Assembly (NCBI GenBank): GCA_022842905.1
Contig: JALHOS010000012.1
Span: forward strand, 1-43,941
Source of the DNA: Myxococcaceae bacterium
Lineage (GTDB): Bacteria > Myxococcota > Myxococcia > Myxococcales > Myxococcaceae
Direction: 5' to 3'
DNA length: 43,941 bases
This document shows, piece by piece, positions 25,239 to 37,700 of the stretch. Position 1 is the first letter of the stretch. Each line of letters opens with the position of its first letter. Both the position numbers and the translations under genes were made by a program. A model generated the notes under the pieces. That model saw only the letters and a list, made by a program, of their open reading frames with translations. It was not told where the DNA came from and ran no database searches.

Positions 25239-25577
25239 ATGGCGTCCAAGCCCCGCACCGGTGGAGACGAAGGCGACGGCCAGATCGCCACCGCCACCAA
25301 GAAGAAGGAGCAGCTCAAGAAGCCCCCGCTCTACCGGGTGCTCTTCCACAACGACAACTACACGACGATGGAGTTCGTCGTGGAGGTGCTGCGCACCATC
25401 TTCATGAAGTCCGAGAGTGACGCGGTGGCGGTCATGCTCAGCGTGCACCTCAACGGCGTCGGCGTGGCCGGGGTGTACACCCGCGAAGTCGCCGAGACGA
25501 AGCTCAGCAAGACCCACGCGCTCGCCCGTGAGCGCGAGTACCCGCTCAAGCTGTCCATGGAACCCGAGGAGCCCTGA
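25239..25577 (+). CDS. clpS: ATP-dependent Clp protease adaptor ClpS
   Basis: A 112-residue adaptor that delivers N-degron substrates to ClpA. A flexible, charged N-terminus is followed by the ClpS fold: PPLYRVLFHNDNYTTMEFVV (the substrate-pocket NDxYTTMxFV signature), then VAVMLSVHLNGVGVAGVYTR and the helix AETKLSKTHALARER. The clpA gene starts 5 bp after its stop, so the two form the usual operon and are made together. The 162-bp region upstream holds the promoter, but no -35/-10 pair could be assigned. Confidence 0.95.
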   Translation: MASKPRTGGDEGDGQIATATKKKEQLKKPPLYRVLFHNDNYTTMEFVVEVLRTIFMKSESDAVAVMLSVHLNGVGVAGVYTREVAETKLSKTHALAREREYPLKLSMEPEEP

Positions 25578-25582
25578 ACCGC

Positions 25583-27865
<2,283 letters not shown>

Positions 27866-27947
27866 GCGCCGAGCCGGCCGCCCGTTGCACCGAAGGTCCG
27901 CCTCCACTATTCGGGCTCGCTGCGGCGGGCCGGAGCGTTGGAGCGGC

Positions 27948-30900
27948 ATGAAGATCCACACCCGGTTGACCTGCGCGTGCGCGCTCTTCGCGACTCTCTT
28001 GGGCTGCGTCGGAGGCGCCAACCTCCAGCTCGTCGAAGAAGGCCCGTCAGGCCCCCGGCGCGGGCCCGCGTTGTCGATCACCTTCGGCGCGACCGTGTTG
28101 GGCCGCCGGTCGAGCCCGGTCACGGTGTTCCTCGAGAACGCGGGGGCGACCCCGCTGACGGTGCGCGGCTCGAGCCTCGAGGACGAAGCGTCGGGCGCCG
28201 ACTTCAGCGTGGAGACGCAGCTGCCCGTCACCCTCGCGCCGTCGGCGCGGCAGCCCGTCACCCTCACCTTCCACCCACGCTACGTGGAAGGACCGGACCG
28301 CGAGCTCGTCGCGCAGGTGCACTTCGACGTCGCGCGTGGGCCTGCGCGGACGCTGACCCTCCGCGGCACCGGCCTCGGCCATGACTGCGCCGTGCCGGCC
28401 ACGGTCGACTTCAGCGGACTCGAGGTCGGCGCGTCGAGCACTCGGACCCTCGAGCTGGCGAATGACACCGACGAGGCGACCGAGCTCGAGCTGGTCGAGC
28501 TCTCACCCGAAGGTCCCTCGGCCTCGTTCACGAGCATCAGCGCGCTGCCGGCGCGCATTCCGGTGCCAGCGCGCGGGGTCGGCACGGCGACGATCCGCTT
28601 CGCGCCCGTCGAGTCAGGCACGTCCACAAGCAGGCTCGTGGTGCGCCGAAGCGCCGGCTGCCCAACGCAGATCGTTCGGCTGACCGGCGACGGCGTCTTC
28701 CCCTGCGTGGGGTGGGCAGCGCAACCGTCGGACGACCCGGTCAGCCAGTCCACGTTGACGTTCGCCCCGCTCGAGCCAGGCGCGCGCGCGACCGGCGCGA
28801 TCCACTTCCACAACCGCTGCGCGCGCGACGTCCGCCTCACCGAGCTGCGGCTGCTTGGCCCGGCCTTCACCCTGGGCGTCGACGCGGGGGCGCCCTTCGT
28901 CGTGCCGGCGCAGCGACGGCGCGACGACGCGGGCGTGCTGGTGCCCGAGCAGGCCGTCCTGCCCGTCAGCTTCGCGCCGCTCACGATCGGCGCCGTCCGC
29001 ACGCAGCTCTCCGCGCGCACCGACCTGGCCGGCCAGTCCGGGCTGGTCATTCCCGTCAGCGGCACGGGCGCGCTCGCCCCGCGCCTCGAGCTGTCGCCTG
29101 AGCGGCTCGACTTCGGCCTGGTACCGGTGGCCCCGACCGACGGCGGAAGCCCGACCGCGGCGCTGACGCTGCGGGTGCGCAATGTCGGCTCTGGCACCAA
29201 CCTCCTGAGCCGTCCTCTCGAGGTCACCCTCTTCGCGGACGCGGGCGCCGGCACTCGCGACGACGAGCTGTGTCTGGGTGATCAGCCACAGCCGGGCCAG
29301 CCGTGTCCCCAGACGCTCGCCGGCCAGCCCTTGGTCAGCCGGAGCCTGGCGAGAGGAGAGGAGCTCGCCGTCCCCGTGCGGCTGACGCCGCGCAGCGCTG
29401 GCGCCAAGGCGTGGAGTATTCACGTGTCGAGCAACGACCCGCGCCGCCCGACCGCTCAGCTCGACGTGCGCGCCGAGGCGCTCGAAGCACCTGACTGCCG
29501 GTACGCCGCAGGGCCGCCGCTCGACTTCGGCGCGGTCGCAGCACCCAAGCGCCGTGAGCTGGCCTTCGAGCTGCGCAACCTGGGCACGGCCCCGTGCCGC
29601 TTCAGCGGGCTGCGCGTGCCCGGCGCGGCGGCAGACTGGCTTGGCGTGGGCCTCGACGCTGGCGCGGTGCTCGAAGTCGCCCCGTCCCAGTCAGCGCTCG
29701 TCCCCGTGACGCTGACGCCGCCGTTGACGCCGCGCGCGCCGGGGCTTCAGGGGAGCGTCGACTTCAACGTGCTGACCGCGACCGCGCCCGTCGCGACACT
29801 GCCGGTCACGGCTCAGGCGCAGCGCACCTGCCTGGCGCTGCTGGTCGACGACCTGGACTTCGGCGCGACCTCCGTCGGCTGCGCGGCCGAGCGCACCGTG
29901 CAGCTGGCGAACCTGTGCGCGGGCGCGCTGTCCCTGTCGAGCGCGCGCTTCACGCTGAACGCGCCCGCGGGCGTCGACGGCGGCGTTCCGTTCGAGCTGG
30001 CTGGAGGCGACACGACGAGCGCGCTGCCGCCGTACGCGCTCCGCCCGCTGACGCTGCGCTACCGCCCAGCGAGTGACGGCGCCCACCGCGGCGCCTTCGC
30101 CGTCCGTGCGCAGGCCGGCGGCGCGATGCAGACCCAGCTCGTGCTGCTGCGGGGTACGGCGAACGCGAGCCGCGAGCAAGAGGACCGCTTCGTCCAGCCG
30201 CGGCTCACCCCCGCCGACGTGCTGCTGATCGTCGATAACTCCAGCGGCACCGCCGTGATCCAGACGCGGCTCGGCGAGCGCTGGCACACGTTCTCTCGCT
30301 ACGCAGACCTGACCCAGCTCGACCTGCAGCTCGGCGTCACCACGACGGACGACGAGCTGACGGGGGAGCGCGGCCGGCTCCGGCGGACGCCCGGCGGCGT
30401 GGCCGTGATCAGTCAGCGCACCAGCTTGAACGCGGACTTGTTCAGCGCGCTGGTCAACGCCGGAGAGCTCGGGTCCGCCGCGGAGCGGTGCCTGAGCCCC
30501 GCGGTGCAGGCGCTGACCTCGGCCGTGACGGAAGACCCGACCGGCAACGGGGCGCTGCTGCGAGACGAGGCGAGTCTGGGCGTCGTGGCGTTCACCGACG
30601 AGGCGGAGCAGTCGCCGCTCCCCGTGGCGCACTACGTCGCGCAGCTACTGAACGTGAAGGGGCGCCGCACCAACGCGTTCAGCTACAGCACGTTCGGGCC
30701 GTTCGACTTCGACGGTGGGTGCATCTCCATCGTCGACCTCGACCAGCCGCCAGCCGGTCGGCATTCCATGGCGGTCAGCGCGCTGCACGGCGTCCGAGAG
30801 GACGTGTGCGCCGTCGCGGACGGGCTGCCTTCCGGCGACGCCGCGCTCGAACGTGCAGGTCGCCTCGCCGCTGGGTGGAGAGACAGGATCCTGCTGACCA

Positions 30901-31073
30901 GCCGCCCCGCGCCCGGCGTCACGCCGACCGTGAGCGTCGACGGCCAGAGCGTTCCTGGCGGGTCAGCGTGGGCGTACGACGCGGTGTCCAACGCCGTCCT
31001 CTTCAGCCCGAGCGCCGTCCCCGCGCCGGGCCAGGTGGTCCAGCTTCGCTACGCGACTGCTTGCCTGCCCTGA
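27948..31073 (+). CDS. large lipoprotein with choice-of-anchor-D-like repeats and degenerate vWA-like domain (paralogue A)
   Basis: A 1041-residue exported lipoprotein (signal CALFATLLGC). The body is a series of Ig-like, choice-of-anchor-D/ASH-type beta domains, recognisable from repeats of the kind FGxxxxGxxxxxxxxLxNxxxxxxxL with xxAPxxxGxxxxxL strands. From about residue 755 a von Willebrand A-like domain follows (ADVLLIVDNSSGTAVIQTRL). The MIDAS motif DxSxS is only partly kept here (D763-N-S-S-G), so metal binding is doubtful. The C-terminus (SRPAPGVTPTVSVDGQSVPG, RYATACLP) is nearly the same as that of paralogue B at 34736. The start at 27948 opens the signal peptide. It lies 82 bp after clpA; its role is probably in the envelope, unknown in detail. 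Confidence 0.75.
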   Translation: MKIHTRLTCACALFATLLGCVGGANLQLVEEGPSGPRRGPALSITFGATVLGRRSSPVTVFLENAGATPLTVRGSSLEDEASGADFSVETQLPVTLAPSARQPVTLTFHPRYVEGPDRELVAQVHFDVARGPARTLTLRGTGLGHDCAVPATVDFSGLEVGASSTRTLELANDTDEATELELVELSPEGPSASFTSISALPARIPVPARGVGTATIRFAPVESGTSTSRLVVRRSAGCPTQIVRLTGDGVFPCVGWAAQPSDDPVSQSTLTFAPLEPGARATGAIHFHNRCARDVRLTELRLLGPAFTLGVDAGAPFVVPAQRRRDDAGVLVPEQAVLPVSFAPLTIGAVRTQLSARTDLAGQSGLVIPVSGTGALAPRLELSPERLDFGLVPVAPTDGGSPTAALTLRVRNVGSGTNLLSRPLEVTLFADAGAGTRDDELCLGDQPQPGQPCPQTLAGQPLVSRSLARGEELAVPVRLTPRSAGAKAWSIHVSSNDPRRPTAQLDVRAEALEAPDCRYAAGPPLDFGAVAAPKRRELAFELRNLGTAPCRFSGLRVPGAAADWLGVGLDAGAVLEVAPSQSALVPVTLTPPLTPRAPGLQGSVDFNVLTATAPVATLPVTAQAQRTCLALLVDDLDFGATSVGCAAERTVQLANLCAGALSLSSARFTLNAPAGVDGGVPFELAGGDTTSALPPYALRPLTLRYRPASDGAHRGAFAVRAQAGGAMQTQLVLLRGTANASREQEDRFVQPRLTPADVLLIVDNSSGTAVIQTRLGERWHTFSRYADLTQLDLQLGVTTTDDELTGERGRLRRTPGGVAVISQRTSLNADLFSALVNAGELGSAAERCLSPAVQALTSAVTEDPTGNGALLRDEASLGVVAFTDEAEQSPLPVAHYVAQLLNVKGRRTNAFSYSTFGPFDFDGGCISIVDLDQPPAGRHSMAVSALHGVREDVCAVADGLPSGDAALERAGRLAAGWRDRILLTSRPAPGVTPTVSVDGQSVPGGSAWAYDAVSNAVLFSPSAVPAPGQVVQLRYATACLP

Positions 31074-31195
31074 GCCCGACGACGCGGGCGGTCTGCATCG
31101 CCGAAGGCGACGGTGACGAAGGAGTCCCGTTGTCTCGCGGTGCGCTTGCTGCGAACTCGGCTCGGCGTCTGTGACAGGTCAAGGCGCGCGATGAA

Positions 31196-31222
31196 GCAGG
31201 GCCGGCGAGGACTCGGCCCTGC
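31196..31222 (+). terminator. perfect GC hairpin downstream of paralogue A
   Basis: A 9-bp perfect inverted repeat GCAGGGCCG/CGGCCCTGC with a 9-base loop, 122 bp after the stop of the large lipoprotein gene and just before the clpA remnant. There is no T tract. It may end the clpSA-lipoprotein transcript. Confidence 0.4.
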
Positions 31223-31237
31223 GCCGTCGCCGAGCGG

Positions 31238-31278
31238 CCCGGACGGACCGCTGAGCTCACTTTCGTGACCGCCGAGGC
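31238..31278 (+). pseudogene. remnant of the clpA 3' end (copy 2 of the 20-bp repeat)
   Basis: The first 20 bp are identical to clpA 27820-27839, and the following bases (ACTTTCGTGACCGCCGAGGC) match the clpA sequence for SFVTAEA with substitutions and a small deletion. It has no start and cannot encode protein alone. It is best explained as debris from a duplication of the clpA tail together with the lipoprotein gene. Confidence 0.6.
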
Positions 31279-31369
31279 CTCCGCGCCGCCAGCGACGTGG
31301 CGCCGGCCAGCGCCAACTGCTGCGCCCGCACAGAAGGCACCGAGCGGGCAGCCCCCGTGCCCCGCGGCG

Positions 31370-32620
31370 TCAGGCGACGCGCTTGCCGGCCGCGAACCGC
31401 CATTCTTGGCCGCCGATGACCAACGTAAAGCCGTCAACGTGGTCGAGTAGCTCCCCCGTGACCGACCTGCCCAATGAGTCGACCCCGAACCGTGCACTTC
31501 GGTTGAACACGTACGACTGCCCGCCAACCTCGGCGCGAATCACACCACTCCGGAGGATCTCCACGCTCGAGCCCGCACCGTCTTCGAACAAGCCAACGTG
31601 CCTACGGAACGGATCCGGATCCCGCCAGCCGTCCAGCCACCAGTGTGGTGCTTCGCCACCCACGCCCCACTCGATGTCGCGGCGGCCGAGCAGTTCGCCG
31701 TTGGTGGTGAACTCGGCCCCCGCGTAGTCCCGCAGCGGCAGCACGATTGGATCAGGCAACGCGGGGATCGTCACCGAGTACTGTTCGATGCGCCGGCCTT
31801 GCCGCCACACTTCCATGAAGGTGGCGCCGTCGCGCGGGTACGGGAAGCTCTCCCCGGTCTGCGGATCGATGAACTTCACCGTGCAGTCCGCTGGGGCCTG
31901 GAAGTCGATGCTCGTGTACCGCTCCAACGTCGGCCAGAGCTCGTGGTTGCGGGTGACGAGCACGGCTGAACTCACGACGTTGAGGCGAACGACGCTGGCT
32001 GCCGGCAGCAGCGGCGTCGCCGTCCTCCCCAGCGGGCCCACTTCGACCACGCGGCGAGGCGCCACGGCTTGCTTGTTCTGCCACTCGATGATCTGCCGAC
32101 GAGCGTCGTTGGCGAGCTCGAGTTCCCGCGCCGTCAGGCCGTCGCGATCCGGGTGCACGGCGATGGCGTCGAGGTCCGCCAAGGACACGGTGGCCGGGTT
32201 TCCGTCGGAGTCCGCGAGGACCTGCAGGCGCGGCCACAGATCGGCCAGGCCGCGGAGCTCGCTCGCTGGAATCGGCCGCGCGCGGTCGACCGGGCTTCGA
32301 AGGACGGTCTCGCTGACGCTGAAGCCAACGGGCGGCGGGACGGTGACCTGAGGGACGACTGTCCCACTCCACTCCAGGACGTCGATGGTCTGCTGATGAA
32401 CGCTCCGCTCCAGAGGGCTCAGGAGCCGCACGAACTTCGGATTCGTCAGCTCGCTGACGGTCACGAAGGTGTCCGCCGGTGCATTCGCCAAGACACCGTC
32501 TGCGCGCTTGGCAAGGGCACTCTGCTCGGGGCGCTCGAAGTCGCGGACGGCGCGCTTGGCGTAGTACAGCTTCGTGGGATCCGGACCCAAGACGAGGCCG
32601 GCGCGGGGCGTGAGGGGCAT
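31370..32620 (-). CDS. unknown protein with EF-hand-like segment, beside the S1C protease
   Basis: A 416-residue protein of no family I recognise. It has no signal peptide. The N-terminal third is mixed; residues about 135-165 (VLADSDGNPATVSL, then AVHPDRDGLTARELE) resemble a degenerate EF-hand/calcium-binding pair. The rest is beta-rich, with CTVKFIDPQTGESFPYPRDG, YSVTIPALPDPIVLPLRDYA and a final VIGGQEWRFAAGKR. The ATG at 32620 was chosen over the TTG at 32632 because GGAG lies seven bases upstream of it. It is transcribed on the opposite strand to its large neighbours and in line with the protease gene 238 bp upstream. It may be a protease partner or substrate, which is inference. Confidence 0.6.
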   Translation of the reverse strand: MPLTPRAGLVLGPDPTKLYYAKRAVRDFERPEQSALAKRADGVLANAPADTFVTVSELTNPKFVRLLSPLERSVHQQTIDVLEWSGTVVPQVTVPPPVGFSVSETVLRSPVDRARPIPASELRGLADLWPRLQVLADSDGNPATVSLADLDAIAVHPDRDGLTARELELANDARRQIIEWQNKQAVAPRRVVEVGPLGRTATPLLPAASVVRLNVVSSAVLVTRNHELWPTLERYTSIDFQAPADCTVKFIDPQTGESFPYPRDGATFMEVWRQGRRIEQYSVTIPALPDPIVLPLRDYAGAEFTTNGELLGRRDIEWGVGGEAPHWWLDGWRDPDPFRRHVGLFEDGAGSSVEILRSGVIRAEVGGQSYVFNRSARFGVDSLGRSVTGELLDHVDGFTLVIGGQEWRFAAGKRVA

Positions 32621-32857
32621 GGACGACTCCAAGGGAGCGAGGACGGTCTGCGCTCCATTGTCGAACGGCTACCGCAGCGCGTTACCGCTCCGCGTGGCAA
32701 CTGCGGCAACAAGGCTCACGTGCGCGCGCAGCGCTCGGTAAAGCGCGTTGGCGATTCGCGTGGTCTCAGCGGTTGGGACGGCCTCCGAGGCAAGTACGCG
32801 GACGGCGCCGGGCGCGAATATGTGGGCGTGCCTTCGTCAGGACGACAGCGCACGGCT

Positions 32858-34291
32858 CTATCGAACCTTGAGTGGCTTACGCGCGGGGCGAGCCGGGGGC
32901 GCTGGGGCTACTGCTGCACCTTTGCCCTCTGGAGGCTTGATCCCATTGCTCGGCGCTTGGCTGGACGGGAACGCCGGAAGCGCCACGCGCACCGCATCCA
33001 GGTCCTTCATCGAGGCGCGGTCGCCGACCCCCTCCGCCATGGCAATGCCCTCGTCGCACGCCGCGCGGTGCCCGAGCCTGCACGCCTTCTTGAGGTAGAG
33101 GAAGCGCTCGCCGCCCTCGACGGACATCGCGAGCTTGAAGCAGGCCGCACCGTCAACCTCACAGCCGTCGATGGTAGGGGCGCCGGCGTCCACCGGGGCG
33201 AACGCGGGCTGCGTCTTCTTGACCGTGAGGGTGGCACCGTCCCCCGTTTCGCAGACCCCCGACCGTGTAACGAGCCTGGGCTCTCCGGCTTCCGCGACCA
33301 CCCAGGCCAGCGTGGCTCGAACGTCGCCCGTCTCCTCGAAAGCGACGAACACGAACGGGTCGTCGCGCGCCGCGCCACGAAACAGCGCAACCTGCGAACT
33401 GCGCCGGAGGTCCTTGAGAACGTACGGCTGCTCGCTGCGGCCCTGCGCAACGACAGGCCGAGTGGTGTTGACGCCGGTCATCAGCAGTCGTCCCTTCGTG
33501 GGGGAGGACTCCAAGAGTTCGACGCCCTCGGAGAAGAGTCCCCAGCGCGCCTCCTCTGCGAGCTGGCACAAAAGGGCTTCGGGGCGATTGGAGACCGTGA
33601 ACTCCGAGACGACTCCGCCGTCGCCTTGCCCGAAGCCCTCGAGCAAGTCCTGCACCCACTCCGTCGGGTGCGCGAAGTTCAGGCTCTGCCCGTCGGTCCG
33701 GGTCTTCGTCGTGATGCCAACCAACCGTCCGCGTGTGTCGAAGAGCCCACCGCCGCTCGAGCCCGGAGAGATGGCGGCGGAAGTCTGAACGATGGAGCCG
33801 TCGGGCTCCTTGCGCAGCGCGGAGACCAGCCCCTCCGTCAGGGACTGCTCGTAGCCCCGCGGGTTGCCGATCGCGAAGACGCGGTCCCCGACTGAGAGTT
33901 CGGCGGACGGCCGCAACAGAACGCGCGAAGCCTTCAGGCCAGGCACTGACAGCACTGCCAGGTCCCGGCTCGGCTTGCTGGTGATCTTGACCGCAGCGAC
34001 GAGAGGCCCTTCCTTCGTCACGACGCTGATCCGCTCCGAGCCCGAGATGACGTGCAGGTTCGTCACCACCAACTCCGGCCCGACGACGACGCCACTGCCC
34101 TGGCTGACGCCCTTCGGCGTGGCGGCGGTGATCATCACGACCGCACCGGAGACGCGGGAGAAGACGACCGCCGGTGACTCTGCTTCCACGTCCTTCGGCT
34201 CGGCGGCGATCGCGACTGTCGACACAGACAGCCCGCCCACCATCGCGGCGACGCCGACAGGCCCCAGCGACCACACTCGTAGCTTCTCCAC
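32858..34291 (-). CDS. membrane-anchored or exported S1C-type serine protease with Sel1-like C-terminus
   Basis: A 477-residue trypsin-like protease of the DegP/HtrA type without PDZ domains. After a short signal-anchor (MEKLRVWSLGPVGVAAMVGG) the catalytic triad is visible: His in VVTNLHVISG, Asp in PSRDLAVLSV and Ser in AISPGSSGGGLFDTRGR. The middle region has no clear family. The C-terminal part (CEVDGAACFKLAM, FLYLKKACRLGHRAACDEG) looks like Cys-paired Sel1-like helices, followed by a Pro/Ala-rich tail. The start is a GTG at 34289-34291, chosen because AGGAG lies just upstream and the product opens with a sensible signal. It lies in the same direction as the unknown gene at 31370. Confidence 0.75.
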   Translation of the reverse strand: MEKLRVWSLGPVGVAAMVGGLSVSTVAIAAEPKDVEAESPAVVFSRVSGAVVMITAATPKGVSQGSGVVVGPELVVTNLHVISGSERISVVTKEGPLVAAVKITSKPSRDLAVLSVPGLKASRVLLRPSAELSVGDRVFAIGNPRGYEQSLTEGLVSALRKEPDGSIVQTSAAISPGSSGGGLFDTRGRLVGITTKTRTDGQSLNFAHPTEWVQDLLEGFGQGDGGVVSEFTVSNRPEALLCQLAEEARWGLFSEGVELLESSPTKGRLLMTGVNTTRPVVAQGRSEQPYVLKDLRRSSQVALFRGAARDDPFVFVAFEETGDVRATLAWVVAEAGEPRLVTRSGVCETGDGATLTVKKTQPAFAPVDAGAPTIDGCEVDGAACFKLAMSVEGGERFLYLKKACRLGHRAACDEGIAMAEGVGDRASMKDLDAVRVALPAFPSSQAPSNGIKPPEGKGAAVAPAPPARPARKPLKVR

Positions 34292-34735
34292 GATCTCTCC
34301 TGGCTCCGCGCCCTCTGGCGCCTGTTCCGGTGCGCCGACCTCCACGCGCACGGGGCACGTCTTCCCACCTCAACTGGCGCCCGTCCACGGAGGCCGTCGA
34401 GCAGCCAGCCGAGGCTCGGCCGCTGCTGCCATGCTCGCCGTTGGAACGCGCCCCGCCGTAGGACGGCACGGCCGCATCGAGCGAACGTGGAGACAGAGCT
34501 CTCGCGCGAACCCAAGCGGGCGGTCTTACCGGTCCGATTCGCGACGCTCACAAAGCACGAGGTCCCACCCACTCCTCCGCGCGCACGCCGGGCCGTCCCG
34601 TCAGCGCCTCACCTCGAGCCGTCGCCCGCCCCGTCCCCGCCAGTCCATGGCCCGCCCAGCGCTGCCCTGTCCCCCAAGGGCGACCTCCTGTAGAAGACCC
34701 TCGCGGGCCGGCCGCGACGTCGAACGGGGACTTCA
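34292..34735. other. 444-bp intergenic region between divergent genes
   Basis: No gene could be supported; the open frames are arginine- or proline-rich shadows without start signals. It must carry the promoters of the protease gene (-) and of large lipoprotein B (+). GGGGA lies just before the lipoprotein ATG at 34736. No promoter motif was convincing. Confidence 0.5.
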
Positions 34736-37700
34736 ATGCTCCGCACGCACCCGACTTCTCGCTTCGCTGGCGTGCTCGCGCTCTCCGCTCTGCTCTTCGG
34801 GTGCCGCCCGCAGCCGCCGGGCCCAAGTCAGCTCGTCCTCCTGATCCCAGGCTCCACCGCCTGGCAGCCCTGGACCGGCGCCCCCGTGGACCTGCCCCCG
34901 GCCTACGGCGGGCGCGAGACGACGCTCGAGCTTCGCCTCAAGGCCGAGGGGCCCACGCCGGTGAGCGTGACGCAGGTGGCGCTGGAGGACACGAGCGACG
35001 CCGCCGCCTTCTCGCTCGAGCTCACCACGCCCCTGTCGCTGGCGCCGGGAGAGACCGCCTCGGCCCTGCTGCGCTTCCACCCGCCGTACGTCGTCGGCCC
35101 GGACACGGCGCACGCTGCGACGCTGCACCTCTTGGGGCCAGAGCTGGACCAAAGCGTGCGGCTGCGCAGCACCGCGCGCGGCCATGACTGCACGCTCCCG
35201 GACACGCTCGACTTCGGCACGTGCACGCTGGGCCAGGCGCTCGAGCGGAGCCTCGAGCTGGTGAACGACACGGACGAGGCGACGACCACGGACGTCGAGG
35301 CGCTGGCCGCGCCGTTCTCCATCGCCGGCGGTGCGGGCCAACTGACGCTCCAAGCGGGTGAGCGCCGCAACCTGACGTTGAGGTACTCACCTTCGCAGGC
35401 CGCACACGACGCTCAGACGCTCTTCGTGACGCGTACGCTCGGCTGTCCGCGCACGGCTGTTCGGCTGGCCGCCACGAGCTTGAACGGCTGCGTCAGCTTC
35501 ACCGCTCGCTCCGCAAACGATGCCGGCGCCTCATTCTTGGACTTCGGCTTCGTGCCGCCGGGCAGCACCGCGGACCGAGAGATCGCGTTCCTCAACGGCT
35601 GCAGCCGCCAGGTCACGCTCAGCGATCTGCAGTTGACCGACGCCGCATTCAAGCTGCTCCGCCCCGACGCCGGGAGCTCCCTCGTTCTCCCCCCTGCCAC
35701 CCAGCGCGCCGTCGACGGCGGCCTGCTGGCCTCGGAGGCGCGGGTCCTGGTGCGCTTCACCCCCCTCTCGCTCGGCACGCGCAGCGCCCAGCTCCGCGCG
35801 AAGACGGAGCTGCTCAACCAAGCGACGATCGCCGTCGCGATGAGGGGCACCGGAGGCCATGGCCCTCGACTGGAGCTCACCCCGGCACCGCTGGACTTTG
35901 GAGCCGTGCCCTCAATCGCCGGCGCGGCGCGCGCGGTTTCGGCCGAGCTTGCGCTGACGGCACACAACACCGGCTTCCCCAGCCCGTCCGCGACGCCGCT
36001 CCGCCTCACCTCGGTGTCCGTCACCGCCGGAGCCAACTCGTCGCCCACGGAGCTGTGCGTCGGCGACTTCGACGCGGTCGGCCAGCGGTGCACGAACGAC
36101 GTCGGGGGCCTTCCGCTCTCGAGCCTCGTGATCCGGCCCGGCGAGCGCGCCGACCTGCCGATCCAGGTCACCCCCACGAGCACCGGCGCCAAGCGCTGGA
36201 CCGTGATCGTCACGTCGAACGACGCGACCCAGCCCGTGCAGTCGGTGGACGTCGCCGCCACGGTCATCACACCGCCGCCGTGCACCTACGCCGCGAGCCC
36301 CGAGGTGGCCTTCGGCACACTCGCGCCGCCGAAGCACGCCACGCTGCCGGTGACGCTCCACAACACCGGCGCGGTGCCCTGCACGTTCTCGGGCTTCCGC
36401 TTCACCGGCGAGCTCGGCCCGAACCTCCGCGTCGCGCTCGGGCTCGACGGCGGCACCGTCCTCACGCTTCCCCCAGGAGACAAGGCGCAGCTCCCGCTGA
36501 CGCTGTTCCCGCCCGACACGCTGGACGGCGGCCTGATCTTCGCGCGGCTCCAGTTCAACGCGCTGAGCGCGTCGGAGCCCATCGGCCGGGTCGCCCTGTC
36601 TGCGCAGCCCGAGCAGGACTGCCTCAACCTCACCATGGACGACGTCGACTACGGCGCGGTGCCGCTGGGCTGTGCCAGCGCCGACCGGGCGTTCCGCGTC
36701 TACAACCGGTGCCCGCTCTCCATGCTCATCACGGACGCCGGCTTCACGACCAACGAGCCGAGCGGCGACGGCGGCGTGCCCTTTCACCTCGCGCCCTCCA
36801 GCGCCCTCGTCGGCGCGCTGGGCCCGAACCAGGCCAAGACCTTCACGATTCGCTTCCGCCCGCCCGGCCCTGGCCTGCACCTGGGCGCCTTCAGCCTGAC
36901 CGGACTCCAGCGGGGCATTACGACGACCACGGTCGGTGCGCTGCGCGGGACCGGAAGCGCCAGCGGCGAGCAGGAAGACGTGTTCGTGCAGCCCAAGGGC
37001 CACGTCGCCGACGTCCTGCTGCTCATCGACTCGTCCGGATCCCCCGCCGAGGAGATCGCGGGCCTTGGGCAGGCCCGCGGCGCCTTCTTCGAGTACGCCA
37101 CCCAGAATGGAGTCGACTTCCACGTGGGCGTCACGACGGTCGACGACGACCTCGGGGGAGAGCGGGGCCAGCTGCTGGAAGCCCCGTCCGCCCTCAGGTA
37201 CCTGACGGGCGCCACCGCGAACTTCGCTGCACAGTTCGACGCGCTCATTCAGGTCGGAGGCAACGGCTCGGCAACCGAGACCGCGCTCTCGCCGGCGCTC
37301 AGGGCGCTCACGCCGCCACTGACGCTGCGCTGGCAGCCGAACGCTGGCTTCCTCCGAGAGGAATCGGTGCTGGGGCTCGTCGTGTTGACGGACGAGCTGG
37401 AGCAAGCGCCCCTGCCGAACGCGTACTACGTGGAGCAGTTGCTGGACCTCAGAGGCCCTCGGCGAGCAAACCAGTTCAGCTACAGCGTCTTCGGGCCCTT
37501 CGTGGCACACCAACCGTGCATCTTCGTTGGCGACAGCGACGATCCTTCGACCGGCCGACACTCACTCGCGGTCGCGGCCATGAACGGCCTGCGTGAGAAC
37601 GTGTGCGATCTCAGCGGACCGCCTGCCGGGGCGGTTGGCCCCGTCCGCCGCATCGGCGCGCAGGCGTTAGGTCGCCGTTCGCGCGTGCTGTTGAGTAGCC

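Noticed and set aside
34292-34735. Small frames in the gap between the protease and lipoprotein B.
   Set aside because: They are short, Arg/Pro-rich and lack credible starts, so no gene was called.
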